From positions 434,001 to 498,000 of the forward strand of contig NZ_MDEE01000001.1 of the NCBI RefSeq assembly GCF_002939865.1: a stretch of 64,000 nt of DNA, read 5' to 3'. The DNA is from Xanthomonas dyei. Lineage in GTDB: Bacteria; Pseudomonadota; Gammaproteobacteria; Xanthomonadales; Xanthomonadaceae. Positions 18,411 to 32,076 of the stretch are shown piece after piece; position 1 is the first letter of the stretch; every line of letters starts with the position of its first letter. A program made the translations under genes and the position numbers. Below the pieces are notes generated by a model. It was not told where the DNA came from and did not search any database. It saw only the letters and a program-made list of their open reading frames with translations.

Positions 18411-19499
18411 CTACCGTTGCGCTGCATGAGGTGATGGACGGGGATGTTGCGAGGGAGTGGCATCGACGGCGTCTGCCTCTGCCAAGCGGCGCGAAGAACC
18501 GCCGTGTTGCCCCTGCATGGAAAGACCGGCGGAGCGTGCAACGCTTTCATCGGCAGCAGGCAGTCGCGAAGGGCTCGCCTTGAGCACGGCGCGCGCCTGC
18601 TCGGCATCGCGGTGCATCTGCACGGTGAGCGCATCGAGCCCATCGAACTTTTCTTCGTCGCGCAGCTTGGCGACGAATTCGACTTCGATATGCCGGCCAT
18701 ACAAATCGCCCTGAAAATCGAACAGGTGCGCTTCCAGCAACGGCTCCACACCGGCCACGGTGGGCCGCGTTCCGAAGCTGGACACCGATGGCCACGGCCG
18801 CTCGGCCACGCCATGCACCCAGGTCGCATAGATGCCCGATAACGCAGGAGTGCGCGGAAACCGCAGATTGGCAGTCGGGTAGCCCAGCGTGCGCCCCAGT
18901 TGTTTGCCGCGCACCACCCGCCCACCGATGGTATACGGGCGGCCGAGCAGTTCGCCGGCATGCACGAACTCGCCGGTGCCCAGCAGCTCGCGAATGCGCG
19001 TGGCAGAAATCCGTTCGCCATGCAGGTGCACCGGCGCGATTTCGCCAGCCGCAAATCCATGCTGCTCACCCAACGCATGCAGCAATGCGGTATCGCCGCC
19101 ACGCCGATGGCCGAACCGGAACTCCGGGCCGATCCACACTTCGCGCGCACACAGCCGACCCACCAGCGCCAGGCGCACGAACTCTTCTGCAGGCATGGCC
19201 GACAAGCGGCCGTCGAAACGGATCAGGCCAACGCTGTCGGCACCGAAGTCGTACAGGCCTTCGATCTTGGCGCGCGCCAGGGTCAGCCGCGGCGGCGGCG
19301 CGGCCGGGGCGAAAAATTCGCGCGGCAGCGGCTCGAAGCTCAACGCCACCGCTGGCACGCCCAACGCACGCGCACGCGCGATGGCGTGCTGCACCAACGT
19401 CCGATGCCCCAGGTGCAGGCCATCGAAGGCGCCGATGCAGACCACGCTTCCGTGCGGGAACAGCGTCCCGCCCTCGACGTCTCTAAACAGCCTGCTCAT
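18411..19499 (-). CDS. ribF: Bifunctional riboflavin kinase / FAD synthetase
   Basis: The 362-residue enzyme converts riboflavin to FMN and FAD. The N-terminal nucleotidyltransferase domain shows the GAFDGLHLGH motif (about 23-32) and the ISATRIRELL motif near 160. The C-terminal flavokinase domain shows GRVVRGKQLGRTLGYPTANL. ATG 19499 (MSRLFRDVEGG) is preceded by GAGGA; a 40-codon upstream extension is not RibF-like. The C-terminus is longer than in many RibF proteins, with a low-complexity tail of about 45 residues. Confidence 0.96.
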   Translation of the reverse strand: MSRLFRDVEGGTLFPHGSVVCIGAFDGLHLGHRTLVQHAIARARALGVPAVALSFEPLPREFFAPAAPPPRLTLARAKIEGLYDFGADSVGLIRFDGRLSAMPAEEFVRLALVGRLCAREVWIGPEFRFGHRRGGDTALLHALGEQHGFAAGEIAPVHLHGERISATRIRELLGTGEFVHAGELLGRPYTIGGRVVRGKQLGRTLGYPTANLRFPRTPALSGIYATWVHGVAERPWPSVSSFGTRPTVAGVEPLLEAHLFDFQGDLYGRHIEVEFVAKLRDEEKFDGLDALTVQMHRDAEQARAVLKASPSRLPAADESVARSAGLSMQGQHGGSSRRLAEADAVDATPSQHPRPSPHAAQR

Positions 19500-19770
19500 T
19501 CCTCGATCCAAACAGATGCCGACCTGGCGGCCGACCCTCGCTGATACATAACCTGTAAGTATAGCCGTGCCTGTCAAGCCGCATGGGCAGGGGCCCGGCA
19601 CGCGCAGCGTCACCAGCACACGCGGCCTTGGCGGGCGGCGGCCGACAATCGCCCCCCAGCCGCACCGTCGGCAAAGACCGCGGCGGAGCTTCCACGACTG
19701 CGCGGCCCTTGAAGAGCGCAGACATCAGCGGCGCTCGCCAGGGACCACTACAGTGTTCGGCATCCGCGAC

Positions 19771-21390
19771 TCAGCTCTCGCGCAGATGCCGCGGCCGCAA
19801 GCCCAACGCCAGTTGCGCGACCACATAGGTCAGCCCGCCACTGCCGACCAGCACCGCCAACCAACCGATACGATCCCACTTCTCCATCACGGTGAACGAT
19901 GGCAGCCACCACAGCAGGCCCAACAGCACTGTCACCATCGCCGCGCATGCCAGCAGCAGGCGCGCTGCATAGCCGCCCCACCCCGGCCGGCGCTGGTACA
20001 CCCCGGACTTGCCGAGCCAGTACCACAGCAAACCCAGGTTGAGATAACTCGACAGCGCGCTCGCTATGCCCAGCGCCAGGTGCAGGCCAGGCTGCTTGCC
20101 CAGCGCCTGCATTACGCCCTGCGCCTTGAGTTCGGGCGGCACCATGATCTGGTAGACCACCGCCAGCAACGCGAAATTGAACACCATGTTGGCGATCAGC
20201 GCCGCCACGCCGGCACGCACCGGGGTGCGGGTGTCCTGGCGGGCGTAGAACGCCGGCAGCACCACCTTGAGCATGGCGTAGGCCGGCAGACCGAAGCTCA
20301 GGCCATAGACCGACATCGCGGTCATCCGCGTATCGAAGGCAGTGAACTGCCGATACTGGAACAAGGTCGCCACCAGGGGCTCGGCCAGCAGCAGCAATCC
20401 GAACATTGCCGGCATCGCAATCAACAGCGTGGTGCGGAAGCCCCAGTCCAACGCACCAGAAAACGCCGCGCGGTCGGTCTTGACGTGATGGCGCGCCAGC
20501 GCCGGCAGGATCACCGTGCCCAGCGCCACCCCGAACACGCCCAGCGGCAGTTCCAGGAAGCGGTCGGCCAGCGACAGCCACGACTGCGAGCCATCGGTCA
20601 GCTTGGCCGCGATGACGGTGTCCAGCAGCAGGTTGATCTGCGCGATCGATGAGCCAAACAGGGTCGGCACCATCAGGGTCAGCACCTTGCGCACCCCTGG
20701 ATGTCGCCAGCCCCAGCGCGGCAGGGTCAGCAGGTTGATGCCTTTCAGCGAAGGCAGCTGGAACAACAACTGCAGCATGCCTGCCGCCAGCACCGCCCAG
20801 CCCAGCGCGATGATCTGCTTCTCCGGCGTACCACCCAGCTTCGGCGCCAGCCACACGGCGCCGGCGATCATGCACAGGTTGAGGATCACCGGAGTCAGCG
20901 CCGGCATGGCGAACTTCTGAAAACTGTTCAGCGCCCCGCCCGCCAGCGCGGTCAGCGAGACGAAGAGCAGGAACGGGAACGTCAGACGAAACAGATCCAC
21001 CAGCAGGCCATGCTTGGCCGGATCCGTATCGACCCCGCTGGAAAACAGCGTGGCCAGCGCCGGCGCGAAGATCAGCGCAAGCGCGGTGACCAGCAGTAGC
21101 GTTCCACCCAGGGTGCCGGCCACGCGCGCCATCAACTCGCGCAGCTCGGCGTGCGGACGGGTTTCCTTGACCTCGGTGAACACCGGCACGAACGCGGTGG
21201 CGAAGGACCCTTCGGCAAAGAGCCGGCGCAGGAAATTGGGTACCCGGAAGGCCACCCAAAAGGCATCGGTCACCGCGTTGGTGCCGAAGGTGGTGGTGAT
21301 GACTTGGTCGCGCACCAGTCCCAGCACCCGCGACACCATGGTCATACTGCTGAATGAGAGCAGGCCCCTCAACATGCCAGGCTTGCTCAC
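19771..21390 (-). CDS. murJ: MurJ, lipid II flippase
   Basis: A 539-residue inner-membrane protein of the MVF family with about 14 hydrophobic segments; it flips lipid II to the periplasm for peptidoglycan synthesis. The N-terminal MVSRVLGLVRDQVITTTFG and DAFWVAFRVPNFLRRLFAEG are the MurJ/MviN signatures, including the conserved Arg residues. The start is GTG 21390 with GGGAGG five bases upstream. A frame of 553 codons in another phase covers the same DNA and is a shadow. It diverges from rpsT. Confidence 0.96.
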   Translation of the reverse strand: MSKPGMLRGLLSFSSMTMVSRVLGLVRDQVITTTFGTNAVTDAFWVAFRVPNFLRRLFAEGSFATAFVPVFTEVKETRPHAELRELMARVAGTLGGTLLLVTALALIFAPALATLFSSGVDTDPAKHGLLVDLFRLTFPFLLFVSLTALAGGALNSFQKFAMPALTPVILNLCMIAGAVWLAPKLGGTPEKQIIALGWAVLAAGMLQLLFQLPSLKGINLLTLPRWGWRHPGVRKVLTLMVPTLFGSSIAQINLLLDTVIAAKLTDGSQSWLSLADRFLELPLGVFGVALGTVILPALARHHVKTDRAAFSGALDWGFRTTLLIAMPAMFGLLLLAEPLVATLFQYRQFTAFDTRMTAMSVYGLSFGLPAYAMLKVVLPAFYARQDTRTPVRAGVAALIANMVFNFALLAVVYQIMVPPELKAQGVMQALGKQPGLHLALGIASALSSYLNLGLLWYWLGKSGVYQRRPGWGGYAARLLLACAAMVTVLLGLLWWLPSFTVMEKWDRIGWLAVLVGSGGLTYVVAQLALGLRPRHLRES

Positions 21391-21414
21391 GCAGCCTCCC
21401 TCTTGACAACTGAC

Positions 21415-21443
21415 TTGACGTACATAACTAAGCCCATCATACT
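21415..21443 (+). promoter_or_regulatory. Predicted sigma70 promoter of rpsT
   Basis: TTGACG (21415-21420) and CATACT (21438-21443) are separated by 17 bases, with the GTG start of rpsT about 49 bases after the -10. Confidence 0.6.
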
Positions 21444-21491
21444 TTCCCGCTTGCTTTTTCCACCATACCGATTTTTCAGGAACCCACCACC

Positions 21492-21761
21492 GTGGCCAAT
21501 ATCAAGTCCGCCAAGAAGCGCGCCAAGCAGACCGTCGTGCGCAACGAGCGCAACACGGGCCAGCGTTCGATGCTGCGCACCGCCGTCAAGAAGGTGATCA
21601 AGGCCCTTGACGCCAACGATGCTGCAGGCGCCGAAGCTGCTTTCGCCGTTGCTCAGCCCATCCTCGACCGTTTCAGCGCCCGTGGCCTGATTCACAAGAA
21701 CAAGGCTGCGCGTCACAAGAGCCGCCTGACCGCTCGCATCAAGGCCATCAAGGCCGCGTAA
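21492..21761 (+). CDS. rpsT: 30S ribosomal protein S20
   Basis: An 89-residue basic protein of the small subunit that binds 16S r[23 protein letters not shown] at the N-terminus is diagnostic of S20. Translation starts at GTG 21492. It is monocistronic: a promoter lies 50-80 bases upstream and a strong T-run terminator follows. Confidence 0.98.
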
Positions 21762-21810
21762 GCGATCAGCTGCGACGTCGCCGGAAGCCTGACTTCCGGT
21801 AGCACAGAAA

Positions 21811-21835
21811 AACCCGGCCTCGGCCGGGTTTTTTG
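21811..21835 (+). terminator. Rho-independent terminator of rpsT
   Basis: AACCCGGCC-TC-GGCCGGGTT is followed by TTTTT (21830-21834). It also lies 18 bases beyond the end of the convergent obgE and is preceded on the plus strand by an A-run, so it may work in both directions. A second, smaller hairpin CCGGAAG/CTTCCGG precedes it. Confidence 0.9.
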
Positions 21836-21852
21836 TGTGCCTGTCCGTGCAC

Positions 21853-23064
<1,212 letters not shown>

Positions 23065-23071
23065 TCAAACG

Positions 23072-23094
23072 AAAAACCCCGCCGAAGCGGGGCT
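23072..23094 (-). terminator. Rho-independent terminator of rplU-rpmA
   Basis: On the minus strand AGCCCCGC-TTCG-GCGGGG is followed by TTTTT. The UUCG tetraloop makes it very stable. It lies about 60 bases after the rpmA stop. Confidence 0.88.
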
Positions 23095-23154
23095 CTCCGT
23101 GTCGTTCGCAACCGCGCTGGCGCGGCTGTGAACTGGCCTGCATGGAGCGGGCGA

Positions 23155-23415
23155 TTACGCCTCGGCAACCACGCTGACGGTACGACGCTTCTTCGCACCC
23201 TTGACCGAGAACTCGACCTTGCCGTTGACCAGCGCAAACAGCGTGTGGTCGCGGCCCAGGCCGACGCCAGCGCCCGGGTGGAACTGGGTGCCGCGCTGAC
23301 GCACGATGATGTTGCCGGCGCCGATGGCCTGGCCACCGAAGATCTTGACGCCGAGGTACTTCGGGTTGGAATCGCGACCGTTGCGCGAGGAACCTACGCC
23401 CTTTTTATGTGCCAT
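23155..23415 (-). CDS. rpmA: 50S ribosomal protein L27
   Basis: An 86-residue basic protein of the large subunit near the peptidyl-transferase centre. [20 protein letters not shown] and [20 protein letters not shown] are diagnostic. It follows rplU by 12 bases, in the usual rplU-rpmA pair. Confidence 0.98.
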   Translation of the reverse strand: MAHKKGVGSSRNGRDSNPKYLGVKIFGGQAIGAGNIIVRQRGTQFHPGAGVGLGRDHTLFALVNGKVEFSVKGAKKRRTVSVVAEA

Positions 23416-23427
23416 GACTGGTTCTCC

Positions 23428-23748
23428 TTACTTCTTGTCGCCACCGGCGATGCCGGTGATCTCGATTTCGGTGTAGTACTGACGGTGTCCCTGACGCTTC
23501 ATGTGGTGCTTGCGGCGACGGAACTTGATGATGCGCACCTTGTCGGCGCGGCCATGGGCCACAACCTTGGCGGTGACCGAGGCGCCCTTCAGCGCATCGC
23601 CCAGCTTGATGCCATCGCTATCGCCCAGCATCAGGATGGTGTCAAACTTGATCTCGTTGCCTGCTTCGACTTCGAGCTTTTCCACGCGGAGCGTTTCGCC
23701 CTGCGCGACGCGGTATTGCTTACCGCCGGTTACCAGAACTGCGTACAT
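23428..23748 (-). CDS. rplU: 50S ribosomal protein L21
   Basis: A 106-residue large-subunit protein that binds 23S r[17 protein letters not shown] and the basic motif [16 protein letters not shown] are diagnostic. GAGGAAAA precedes the ATG. A promoter with good consensus lies about 65 bases upstream, leaving a leader of roughly 57 bases. Confidence 0.98.
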   Translation of the reverse strand: MYAVLVTGGKQYRVAQGETLRVEKLEVEAGNEIKFDTILMLGDSDGIKLGDALKGASVTAKVVAHGRADKVRIIKFRRRKHHMKRQGHRQYYTEIEITGIAGGDKK

Positions 23749-23812
23749 GACCAGGTTTTCCTCTGTAGTTATTATGGTCGCACTGACGTGCCCTAGGGCA
23801 GACAGGAACGGG

Positions 23813-23842
23813 ATTGTACTGGCTTAGCGGGTTTCGGGTCAA
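23813..23842 (-). promoter_or_regulatory. Predicted sigma70 promoter of rplU-rpmA
   Basis: On the minus strand TTGACC (23842-23837) and TACAAT (23818-23813) are separated by 18 bases, close to consensus and correctly placed for rplU. Confidence 0.6.
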
Positions 23843-24040
23843 CCGGCAAGCAGTTCTGCCGTCGCGCACCCGAATCGGGCAGGTGCAACGCATCATCCGG
23901 CCGCCACAACGGTCCGGTCAGACTGGCATTTGGGGCAATTGCCCTCACCTAGGTCGGCGGGTAGGCTGATCGACTGCCACTCATTCCTGCTGAGCACGCT
24001 CGCACCACTGCCGGTTCGCCGGCCCGACATCGGATCCCCC

Positions 24041-27006
<2,966 letters not shown>

Positions 27007-27007
<1 letters not shown>

Positions 27008-27411
27008 TGAGCGAACACAAGATCCTGGCACGCATCCCGATCAGCGTGCGCTGGCGCGACATGGACAGCATGGGCCATGTCAACAACGCCAAGTACATTT
27101 CGTATCTGGAAGAGGCGCGCGTGCGCTGGATGCTGGGCGTACAAGGCGTGGCGATGACCGACCGTATCGCGCCAGTGGTCGCCGCCACCAATGTCAACTA
27201 CAAACGCCCGTTGGTGTGGCCCAACGACATCACGGTGGAGTTGTTTGTCGAGCGCCTGGGCAGCAGAAGCACCACCATCGGCCATCGCATCGTCGACCAG
27301 AAGGATGACGGCGTGCTGTATTCGGACGGCAACGTGGTGGTGGTGTGGATCGATACGCAGACCGGCAAGAGCGCGGCGCTGCCGGATGCGGTGCGTGCAG
27401 CGAGTAGCTGA
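27007..27411 (+). CDS. YbgC/FadM-type acyl-CoA thioesterase (hot-dog fold)
   Basis: A 134-residue 4HBT-superfamily protein with the opening VRWRDMDSMGHVNNAKYISYLEEAR: Asp in the WRDMD position and the HVNNA loop are the catalytic region of this family. Such enzymes hydrolyse acyl-CoA thioesters in the cytoplasm; substrate unknown. The start overlaps the uvrA stop by one base, so it is translationally coupled to uvrA. A hairpin terminator follows. Confidence 0.88.
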
Positions 27412-27443
27412 TCGCGCGCAGCACAGACGCGGTTGAATGACAC

Positions 27444-27474
27444 ACGGCGGCTTCTTTATGGAGCCGCCGTTTTA
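27444..27474 (+). terminator. Terminator after uvrA-thioesterase
   Basis: ACGGCGGCT (27444-27452) pairs with AGCCGCCGT (27462-27470) and is followed by TTTTA. It lies 33 bases beyond the thioesterase stop. Confidence 0.8.
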
Positions 27475-27637
27475 CTTGCGCGTTTCCCGGCCCTGGTGAA
27501 ATAGCTAGCTCCGCATGTGCGCTTGATGCTGCAATGCGCCTGCGCCCACACGCACCACCGAACCAGCAGCGCGCTTGCATGTACGCACCGCATGCAGCGA
27601 CGGCCGTCTATCATGGCCCGACTTTCAGGAGCCTCGC

Positions 27638-28408
27638 ATGAGCATCCAAATCCTCGACCACGGCCGTCTTCGCGAAATCCGTCTGGCCCGCCCGCCGGTC
27701 AATGCACTGGATACCGCGCTCTGCCAGGCACTGAGCGCGGCCGTGCAGGAGCTGGACGCTACGGTCGACGGCGTGGTGCTGTCGGGCAGCGAACGCATTT
27801 TTTCCGGCGGCATGGACGTGCCGTACCTGCTGTCGCATGGCACCGACCGCGCTGCGCTGCTGGCCAGCTGGACGGCCTTCTTCGAGGCAGCGCAGGCGCT
27901 GGCCAATTGCCCGGTACCGGTGGCGGCGGCGATCGGGGGCCATGCACCGGCCGGTGGTTGCGTGCTGGCGCTGTGCTGCGATTACCGGGTGATGGCACGT
28001 AGCGCCGATACCGCGCGGCCCTACACCATCGGCCTGAACGAAGTGCAGGTGGGGTTGGCGGCACCGGAAGGTATCCAGCGACTGCTGCGCCGCGTGGTCG
28101 GCGCGCATCGCGCCGAACGCTTGCTGATTTCCGGGCAATTGCTGCCCGCCGAACAGGCCGCCCAGATCGGCCTGGTGGACGAGCTGGTGGACGGCGAACT
28201 TGTCACCGCACGTGCGGTGGCGTGGCTGCAGGAGCTGCAGCACCTGCCACGGCAGCCGATGCTGGCCACGCGCGCGGTGGCCAGGGCGGATTTGCGCGCG
28301 GCGCTGGCGCCGGAGTTGATCCAGCTGGAGCGCTTCGTCGATGGTTGGTACGCGCCCGATGCCCAGGCCGCACTGCGGGGCCTGGTCGCACGGCTGCAAA
28401 AAGCTTGA
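27638..28408 (+). CDS. Enoyl-CoA hydratase/isomerase family protein
   Basis: A 256-residue crotonase-fold protein. The oxyanion-hole segments are RIFSGGMDVPYL (about 53-64) and GHAPAGGCVLALCCDYRVM (about 103-121). A Glu in LNEVQVGLAAPEG sits at the catalytic position of hydratases or isomerases. The substrate cannot be told from sequence; a role in fatty acid metabolism is likely, as tesB and another thioesterase are neighbours. ATG 27638 has CAGGAG with 6-base spacing; the longer frame from 27575 has no such site. Confidence 0.87.
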   Translation: MSIQILDHGRLREIRLARPPVNALDTALCQALSAAVQELDATVDGVVLSGSERIFSGGMDVPYLLSHGTDRAALLASWTAFFEAAQALANCPVPVAAAIGGHAPAGGCVLALCCDYRVMARSADTARPYTIGLNEVQVGLAAPEGIQRLLRRVVGAHRAERLLISGQLLPAEQAAQIGLVDELVDGELVTARAVAWLQELQHLPRQPMLATRAVARADLRAALAPELIQLERFVDGWYAPDAQAALRGLVARLQKA

Positions 28409-28444
28409 GTCCGCCCCTGGCACGGTGGCATGCAGGCGGCCCGC

Positions 28445-28450
28445 TATAAT
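28445..28450 (+). promoter_or_regulatory. -10 element (TATAAT) before tesB
   Basis: A perfect TATAAT with a weak upstream -35. Transcription would start near 28457, downstream of the first in-frame ATG (28430). This supports the TTG at 28481 as the tesB start. Confidence 0.55.
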
Positions 28451-28480
28451 CGTGGTCCGTCGCACGCCCAGGCCAGCCCC

Positions 28481-29386
28481 TTGTCCGCCACCGCCGAACC
28501 CGTCGTCTCCGAACTGATCAGTCTGCTGTCGCTGGAGCGCCTGGAAGACAATCTGTTTCGCGGCCAGAGCCGCGACATCGGCACCAAGTACGTGTTCGGT
28601 GGACAGGTGCTGGGCCAGGCCCTGTCGGCCGCGCAGGCCACGGTGGAAAACGGCCGCCAGGCGCATTCGCTGCATGCCTATTTTCTGCGTGCCGGCAATA
28701 TCGACCACCCGATCGTCTACGACGTCGACCGCACCCGCGATGGCGGCAGTTTCTCGGTCCGGCGGGTCACTGCGATCCAGCACGGCAAGGTGATCTTTTT
28801 CTGCGCGGCCTCGTTTCAGGAGCACGAAGACGGTGCCGAGCATCAGTCAGTAATGCCGGTGGTGCCGCCGCCGGAAGACATCGAACCGGCCGCACCGCTT
28901 GCGCCGGAGGTGCTGGCGAACCTGCCGGCAAAGGTGCAGCGCTGGCTCTCGCGCGGTGGCCCGTTCGAGTTTCGTCACGTCTTTCCGCGCGACGAACTCA
29001 AGCCACCCAAGCGACCACCGTTCCAGCAGATGTGGCTGCGTCTGAACGACCCGATCGGCGACGATGTCGGCCTGCACCAGGTGCTGCTGGCCTACGCCTC
29101 GGATTTTCAGTTGCTGGGCACCTCCACGTTTCCGCACGGCATCAGTTATTACACGCCGAATGTGCAGATGGCCTCGCTCGACCATGCGCTGTGGTTCCAC
29201 CGCCCCTTCCGCACCGACGATTGGCTGCTGTACTCGTTGGACAGCCCCACCGCGCAGGGCTCACGCGGCCTGGCACGTGGGCAGTTCTTCACCCGCGATG
29301 GCGTGCTGGTGGCCAGCACCACGCAGGAAGGCCTGATCCGCGTAGTGCCCGAGGGCAGCGCGATTGCCGTGCCGGCCAAGGGCTAG
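28481..29386 (+). CDS. tesB: Acyl-CoA thioesterase II
   Basis: A 301-residue double hot-dog thioesterase. The catalytic D-T-Q set of TesB can be placed: Asp in SLDHALWFH, Ser/Thr in LDSPTAQGSRGLARGQFFTRDG, and Gln in STTQEGLIR. N-terminal FGGQVLGQALSAAQ and HSLHAYFLRAGN are family signatures. It hydrolyses medium- to long-chain acyl-CoAs in the cytoplasm. TTG 28481 (MSATAEPVVSELI) is preferred because the TATAAT box lies between it and the upstream ATG 28430, which would add 17 residues. A GC hairpin (CGCGCCGG/CCGGCGCG, 29489-29512) follows without a T-run. Confidence 0.92.
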   Translation: MSATAEPVVSELISLLSLERLEDNLFRGQSRDIGTKYVFGGQVLGQALSAAQATVENGRQAHSLHAYFLRAGNIDHPIVYDVDRTRDGGSFSVRRVTAIQHGKVIFFCAASFQEHEDGAEHQSVMPVVPPPEDIEPAAPLAPEVLANLPAKVQRWLSRGGPFEFRHVFPRDELKPPKRPPFQQMWLRLNDPIGDDVGLHQVLLAYASDFQLLGTSTFPHGISYYTPNVQMASLDHALWFHRPFRTDDWLLYSLDSPTAQGSRGLARGQFFTRDGVLVASTTQEGLIRVVPEGSAIAVPAKG

Positions 29387-29617
29387 GCGCAGATGGGTGG
29401 CGCTGTCGTGTCGCAGACTCATCAATCGATGGCGCAGGTAGTGGGCATGCGGCCGGTTCGCCGCGCAGCACGCAAGCTGTTACGACGACGCGCCGGCCAG
29501 CTCACCGGCGCGCGTGCAGCCACTTAGCGACAGTCATTACCGACATCCTTCTTTTCATCTTGAACCGGCGCAGCACTGGCGCCATCTGTTCCGGACCCAA
29601 CGGCGGTTTCCACCAGC

Positions 29618-30121
29618 ATGCGCAAGATCTTCAGCAGTCAACGTATCGAAACCGCCGAGGGCGTGGCCGATCTATTGCGTAACGCGGGCATCGATGTGCG
29701 CATGAGCAATGGGCGCTCGTATGAGAGCAAGCGCACCGGGCAGTTCAGCTACCTGGAGCAAGGCAACGCGCAGGCGTATCCCACCGTGTGGATCGTGCAT
29801 GCCGACGACCAGCCGCGTGCGCGCGACCTGCTGCGCGATGCACGCCTGCTCGACACCACACGCCGCGATCTGCCGAATGTGGAATACACCTTCCGCGAAG
29901 GCGAAAACGGCTCCAGCACCACCGCGCGCAGCTGGGCCTGGCGCATCCGTCTGGTGCTGTTGCTGGTGATCGGTGCGGTGGCCATGTTTGTGGTGATGCG
30001 CCATCGCAGCGCACCGGCGCCGGTCGCACCGGCAACACAGCCCGCATCGCAATCGGCACCGGACGCAACGCCGCCGGTGGAGGACGACGAAATGCGGGTG
30101 CGGATTCAGCCGGCACGCTGA
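29618..30121 (+). CDS. DUF2007 protein with C-terminal membrane anchor
   Basis: A 167-residue protein with an N-terminal DUF2007 (PII-like putative signal-transducing) domain at 1-75 (MRKIFSSQRIETAEGVADLLRNAGI...PTVWIVHADDQPRARDLLRDA), one transmembrane helix at about 110-128 (RLVLLLVIGAVAMFVVM) and a Pro/Ala-rich acidic tail. Orientation and function are unknown. A strong bidirectional hairpin lies between it and the convergent EF-hand gene. Confidence 0.8.
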   Translation: MRKIFSSQRIETAEGVADLLRNAGIDVRMSNGRSYESKRTGQFSYLEQGNAQAYPTVWIVHADDQPRARDLLRDARLLDTTRRDLPNVEYTFREGENGSSTTARSWAWRIRLVLLLVIGAVAMFVVMRHRSAPAPVAPATQPASQSAPDATPPVEDDEMRVRIQPAR

Positions 30122-30185
30122 GCGCTTCTGCGCTGCGGTGACGTGGCGTGGACTCACCGGGTTTAGCCGACCTGGCAACGCACAC

Positions 30186-30222
30186 AAAAAAAACGGCCTC
30201 CTGCTGACGCGGGAGGCCGTTT
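30186..30222 (-). terminator. Terminator shared by the convergent DUF2007 and EF-hand genes
   Basis: An 11-bp stem (AAACGGCCTCC, 30191-30201, with 30212-30222) is followed on the minus strand by a run of eight Ts (plus A-run 30186-30193). On the plus strand only TTTG follows. The rest of 30122-30471 holds no gene that I can see. Confidence 0.75.
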
Positions 30223-30471
30223 GTCGATCGGCGCCTTGTTACCTGTTGCGAATGAGTCATCGCCATGACGGCGATGCCATCCCACCACTGCACTACTCAA
30301 CCAGTTGCACTCCACCTAAGAACAGCTCACAGAACTACCGTACTTACCGCCAGGCGCGCGCGGGGCCGGTGCTCGGAATCTGCACATACCACCCGCACGC
30401 TCCGGTTCTGAGCGCGCCGTCCGCGCCCACCTGACGACTGCTCGCTACGTTTTGTTTTCCGCTTTCAATGC

Positions 30472-31071
30472 TCAGTTACCCGCAGCAGGCTTGGCCGGCA
30501 TCGGACGCTTGCCGTGATCGCCACGGTCGCCGTACTCACCCGGGCCACGCGGACCATGCTCGCCGCGCATCTTGGATGCGGCGTCGAATTCGGCCTTGCT
30601 CAGCTTGCCGTCCTTGTCGGTGTCGGCCTTGGCAAACCACGCATCGCGATGCTGCTGCATACGTAGCTCACGGTCGGCGCGATCGACAAAGCCGTCCTTG
30701 TTGACGTCCATCTGATCGAAGCGCGCGGCAAACTTCGGGTCGGCCTTGGCTTCCTCGCGGCTGATGCGGCCGTCCTTGTTGGTGTCGAATTTGGCCATCC
30801 AGTCGCCACGTCCCTCACGGCCCGGGCCGCGATGCCGCGGGCGCTCATCGCGCGAAAGCTTGCCATCCTTGTTGGTGTCCAGCGTGTCGAACTGCGCGGC
30901 CAGCTTTGGGTCGGCGGCGGCTTCGCTACGATCGATGACGCCATCGTTGTTGCTGTCGAGCTTGCCAGGACGCGGCGCATCGCCGGCAGCAGGCGGAGTG
31001 GCAGCGAACACGACGCCGGTGGACAGCGCAGCCAGCACGGCCAGGGCGAGGAAAGGTTTGCGAGACGTCAT
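30472..31071 (-). CDS. Exported EF-hand calcium-binding protein
   Basis: A 199-residue protein with a signal peptide (1-23, [16 protein letters not shown]) and five EF-hand loops of the form DxNxDGxI/Lxxx[49 protein letters not shown] and [12 protein letters not shown]. The tail is Gly/His/Pro-rich. It probably binds Ca2+ in the periplasm; its partner is unknown. ATG 31071 has AGGAG six bases upstream. A longer frame upstream, antisense to bpt, is artefactual. Confidence 0.9.
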   Translation of the reverse strand: MTSRKPFLALAVLAALSTGVVFAATPPAAGDAPRPGKLDSNNDGVIDRSEAAADPKLAAQFDTLDTNKDGKLSRDERPRHRGPGREGRGDWMAKFDTNKDGRISREEAKADPKFAARFDQMDVNKDGFVDRADRELRMQQHRDAWFAKADTDKDGKLSKAEFDAASKMRGEHGPRGPGEYGDRGDHGKRPMPAKPAAGN

Positions 31072-31269
31072 GAGAAACTCCTGATTGTGGGAACCACACG
31101 CGGCACCTGCATGGGCCGCATCGCGTGGGTGGCGCATCCGGAGAGGCCGTGCGCTGCCACCAACACCCACATCAACGAGCCATCGGCGCGCACGTTGACG
31201 CGCACACCTGGCGTATTCATCCGGCGGACAGTCGCCGCTGTTGCGACGCACAGGCGCTATCCTGCGCGC

Positions 31270-32025
31270 ATGGCCATCCACGCCGACACCCACGACGACC
31301 TGCGCCTGTTCCAGACCGGCGAGCATGCCTGCGGCTACTGGCCCGAGCGTCGTGCGCGCGATCTGGTGCTGGACCCGCATGACCCGCGTCTGGGCACGAT
31401 CTATCCGCAGGCATTGGCATGGGGGTTTCGTCGCTCCGGCGATCTGGTGTACCGGCCGCATTGCGAACGCTGCCGCGCGTGCGTGCCGGTGCGCATTGCA
31501 GTGGATGCATTTCGACCCGATCGCAGTCAACGCCGTTGCCTTGCCCGCAATCAGGATCTGGTCGTGCGTGTGGTCGCAGCGCAACGCACCGACGAGCAAC
31601 TCGCCCTGTATCGCCAGTACCTCAAATCCCGGCATCCCGGTGGCGGCATGGACGAGCATGGCGGCACCGAATTCGATCAGTTCCTGATCGGCGGCTGGTC
31701 GCATGGGCGGTTTCTGGAGATTCGTGAACCGGCGGTGGCGCATGCACCGGGGCGGCTGCTCGCCGTTGCGGTCACCGACGTTACCGAGCATGCGTTGTCT
31801 GCGGTGTACACGTTCTACGCGCCTGACGCGGCCGCGCGCGGCCTGGGCACCTTTGCGATCCTGCAGCAGATTCAATGGGCTCAGCGCGAGCGACGCGCGC
31901 ATGTGTATCTGGGCTACTGGATCGACGGCCATGCAAAGATGAATTACAAGCGCCGTTTCAGCGCACTGGAAGCCTACGACGGCCGCCAGTGGCGCGGGCT
32001 GCCGCCGACCGCATCGGCGCCGTGA
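31270..32025 (+). CDS. bpt: Aspartate/glutamate leucyltransferase
   Basis: A 251-residue N-end-rule enzyme (Bpt) that adds Leu from Leu-tRNA to proteins with N-terminal Asp or Glu, marking them for ClpS-ClpAP degradation. The ATE N-terminal Cys cluster [11 protein letters not shown] and [12 protein letters not shown] is present, and the C-terminal domain has [21 protein letters not shown] and [22 protein letters not shown] 31270 gives the usual start. Confidence 0.95.
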   Translation: MAIHADTHDDLRLFQTGEHACGYWPERRARDLVLDPHDPRLGTIYPQALAWGFRRSGDLVYRPHCERCRACVPVRIAVDAFRPDRSQRRCLARNQDLVVRVVAAQRTDEQLALYRQYLKSRHPGGGMDEHGGTEFDQFLIGGWSHGRFLEIREPAVAHAPGRLLAVAVTDVTEHALSAVYTFYAPDAAARGLGTFAILQQIQWAQRERRAHVYLGYWIDGHAKMNYKRRFSALEAYDGRQWRGLPPTASAP

Positions 32026-32076
32026 ATCGCAGCGCGCGACATCGGGCTGTCGCATCCAGCATGCGAGAATCGCGCG

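Noticed and set aside
16560..18434. 624-codon plus-strand frame
   Set aside because: Exact antisense of ileS; Gln/Arg/His-rich with no recognisable sequence.
19748..21409. 553-codon minus-strand frame
   Set aside because: Same strand as murJ in another phase; murJ has family motifs and a ribosome site.
30832..31269. Longer N-terminus for bpt
   Set aside because: It would run antisense to the EF-hand gene; Bpt sequence begins at ATG 31270.
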